Positions 62,642 to 64,000 of a stretch of DNA of 64,000 bases are shown one piece after another. A program made the translations under genes and the position numbers. Under the pieces are notes generated by a model. The model ran no database searches. It worked only from the letters and a program-made list of their open reading frames with translations, and was not told the DNA's origin. Position 1 is the stretch's first letter, and each line of letters opens with the position of its first letter. The DNA comes from Nocardiopsis ansamitocini. GTDB taxonomy: Bacteria; Actinomycetota; Actinomycetes; Streptosporangiales; Streptosporangiaceae. Where the stretch lies: NCBI RefSeq assembly GCF_030268225.1, contig NZ_BSQG01000004.1, positions 1 through 64,000 of the forward strand. The letters run 5' to 3'.

Positions 62642-63979
62642 ATGACAGATTTCGACATCGGCGTCATCGGCGGCGGTCCCGCCGGGTCCACCATGGCCTC
62701 CTACCTGGCCAAGGCGGGATTGTCGTGTGCGTTGTTCGAGAGCGAACTGTTTCCCCGGCCGCACGTGGGCGAGTCGTTGATCCCGGCGACCACCCCCGTC
62801 CTGGAGGAGATCGGGGCGTTGGAAAAAGTTGATTCCGCCGGGTTCCCCCGCAAATACGGTGCGGCGTGGACCTCGGCGGCCGCCGCCCAGATCCCCACGA
62901 TGGGCTTCGAGCTCTCGCACGGGTTCCGTGCGGCCGACGTCATGTTCAACGAGCGTGATCAAAGCGGCGTCAAGCAGGATTACACCTACCACGTCGATCG
63001 CGGGGCCTTCGACCTGCTGTTGTTGCAGCACGCGGAGTCGTTGGGCGCCAAAGTTTTTTCCGGGGTGCGGGTCACCCGCGTCGACGTCACCCGGCCCGCG
63101 CCCGAGATCGTGTTCGCGATGGGGCGCCGTGAGCAGACGGTGCGGGTGAAGATGGTCGTCGACGCCAGCGGGCGCAGCACCCTGCTGGGGCGCCAACTCA
63201 AACTCAAAGTCGCCGACCAGGTCTTCAACCAGTACGCCATCCACACGTGGTTCGAGGGGCTCGACCGGTCGGCGCTGGCGGTCGGGGACAAACAGCAGGA
63301 CTATATATTCATTCATTTCCTGCCCATCACCGACACCTGGGTCTGGCAGATTCCCATCACCTCCACCGTCACCAGTGTCGGGGTGGTCACCCAGAAGAAG
63401 CATTTCACCGACGCCAAACAGCAATGGGAGAAGTTTTTCTGGGAGTGCATGGAAAGTCGCCCCGAACTCGCCGCAGCGCTCAAGGACAGCAAACGCGTCC
63501 GCCCCTTCAAGCCCGAGGGCGACTACAGCTATTCCATGAAGCAGATCTGTGGCGACAGGTGGCTCATGGTCGGGGATTCGGCACGTTTCGTCGACCCGAT
63601 CTTCTCCAGTGGCGTCAGCGTGGCGATGAACAGTTCGCGGATCGCTTCCCACGACATCGTCGCCGCAGCCGAGCACGGAGATTTCACCAAGCCGTCGTTT
63701 TCCGCCTACGAAACAAAATTGCGTCGTGCCGTGAACAACTGGTACGAGTTCATTGCCATCTATTATCGGCTGAACATTCTTTTCACGGCTTTCGTCGCTG
63801 ATCCGCGTTATCGCGGTGACGTCCTGCGCATGCTCCAGGGCGACGTCTACGACGGCGGTGAACCGGTGGCCCTGACCAAGATGCGCGCGATCACCCGGCA
63901 GGTGGAACAGGACCCCGACCACCTCTGGCATCCGCACCTGGGGACGCTGCGCGCCTTCAGCCAGAGCGCCATGTTCTGA
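62642..63979 (+). CDS. pltA: Flavin-dependent pyrrolyl-S-PCP halogenase (PltA-like)
   Basis: 445 residues. GVIGGGPAGSTMASYLAKAG binds FAD and the halogenase motif WxWxIP is DTWVWQIPI near residue 234. YIFIHFLPITDTWVW, VTSVGVVTQKKHFTD, RFVDPIFSSGVSVAMNS and WYEFIAIYYRLNILFTAFV match the PltA group, which chlorinates pyrrole-2-carboxyl-S-PCP one to two times. It is distinct from the halogenase at 11024. Nothing readable remains in the 21 bases after its stop, so the cluster continues outside the window. Confidence 0.95.
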   Translation: MTDFDIGVIGGGPAGSTMASYLAKAGLSCALFESELFPRPHVGESLIPATTPVLEEIGALEKVDSAGFPRKYGAAWTSAAAAQIPTMGFELSHGFRAADVMFNERDQSGVKQDYTYHVDRGAFDLLLLQHAESLGAKVFSGVRVTRVDVTRPAPEIVFAMGRREQTVRVKMVVDASGRSTLLGRQLKLKVADQVFNQYAIHTWFEGLDRSALAVGDKQQDYIFIHFLPITDTWVWQIPITSTVTSVGVVTQKKHFTDAKQQWEKFFWECMESRPELAAALKDSKRVRPFKPEGDYSYSMKQICGDRWLMVGDSARFVDPIFSSGVSVAMNSSRIASHDIVAAAEHGDFTKPSFSAYETKLRRAVNNWYEFIAIYYRLNILFTAFVADPRYRGDVLRMLQGDVYDGGEPVALTKMRAITRQVEQDPDHLWHPHLGTLRAFSQSAMF

Positions 63980-64000
63980 CCGCCGAAAGGACTCCGACCG

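Overview
The window is very GC-rich with many GTG starts and overlapping GTGA/ATGA gene junctions, typical of a filamentous actinomycete. A genus cannot be proved from this sequence; a Nocardiopsis- or Streptomyces-like organism fits. No rRNA, tRNA, CRISPR array, insertion sequence or replication origin was seen. The window starts inside one natural-product gene cluster and stops inside another.

Bases 1-14.8 kb are the edge of an ansamycin-type cluster that most resembles the maytansinoid (ansamitocin) pathway. It holds the 3' end of a modular polyketide synthase without thioesterase (remnant DH, KR, ACP), followed by an arylamine N-acetyltransferase-like amide synthase for macrolactam release. 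It also holds a truncated SARP-type regulator, the complete five-gene set for the methoxymalonyl-ACP extender unit (fkbH-I-J-K on the minus strand and divergent fkbG), a flavin-dependent halogenase, an aromatic-ring flavoprotein monooxygenase and a methyltransferase. Starter-unit (AHBA) genes, carbamoyltransferase and acyltransferase are not in the window.

Bases 14.8-45.5 kb are mostly genomic backbone and small regulatory pairs. They include a molybdopterin oxidoreductase, cspA with a terminator-like hairpin in its leader, an AGE-family sugar isomerase, TetR, a DUF574 methyltransferase, a SWIM protein coupled to a SNF2 helicase, and a DGPF protein with an ECF sigma factor. Further on are a frameshifted MerR regulator with an MFS exporter, MarR with an aldo-keto reductase, small enzymes, a secreted tripeptidyl-peptidase-like hydrolase, a HipA-like kinase/DUF3037 pair, a second MFS exporter, a degenerate adenylate-forming protein, an SRPBCC protein and a two-component system.

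Bases 45.5-49.8 kb hold the most unusual unit. Behind a perfect 39-bp palindrome lie, in tight order, a NUDIX/winged-helix NrtR-like regulator, a J-domain-pseudokinase fusion, a vWA protein with a DVTGS MIDAS motif, and a divergent adenylosuccinate-synthetase paralogue whose aspartate- and GTP-binding motifs are altered. I propose this as a candidate undescribed nucleotide- or NAD-linked stress/conflict system.

Bases 49.8-59.4 kb return to ordinary genes: an XRE regulator with a methionine aminopeptidase, an O-methyltransferase, a secreted protein, glucosyl-3-phosphoglycerate synthase, a second NarL-type two-component system, DMT and MFS transporters, and an SMI1/KNR4-like protein. Bases 59.4 kb to the end open a second cluster that makes a chlorinated pyrrole-2-carboxyl-S-PCP starter: a prolyl-AMP ligase, a prolyl-PCP dehydrogenase, a PCP and a PltA-type halogenase, arranged as two divergent gene pairs.
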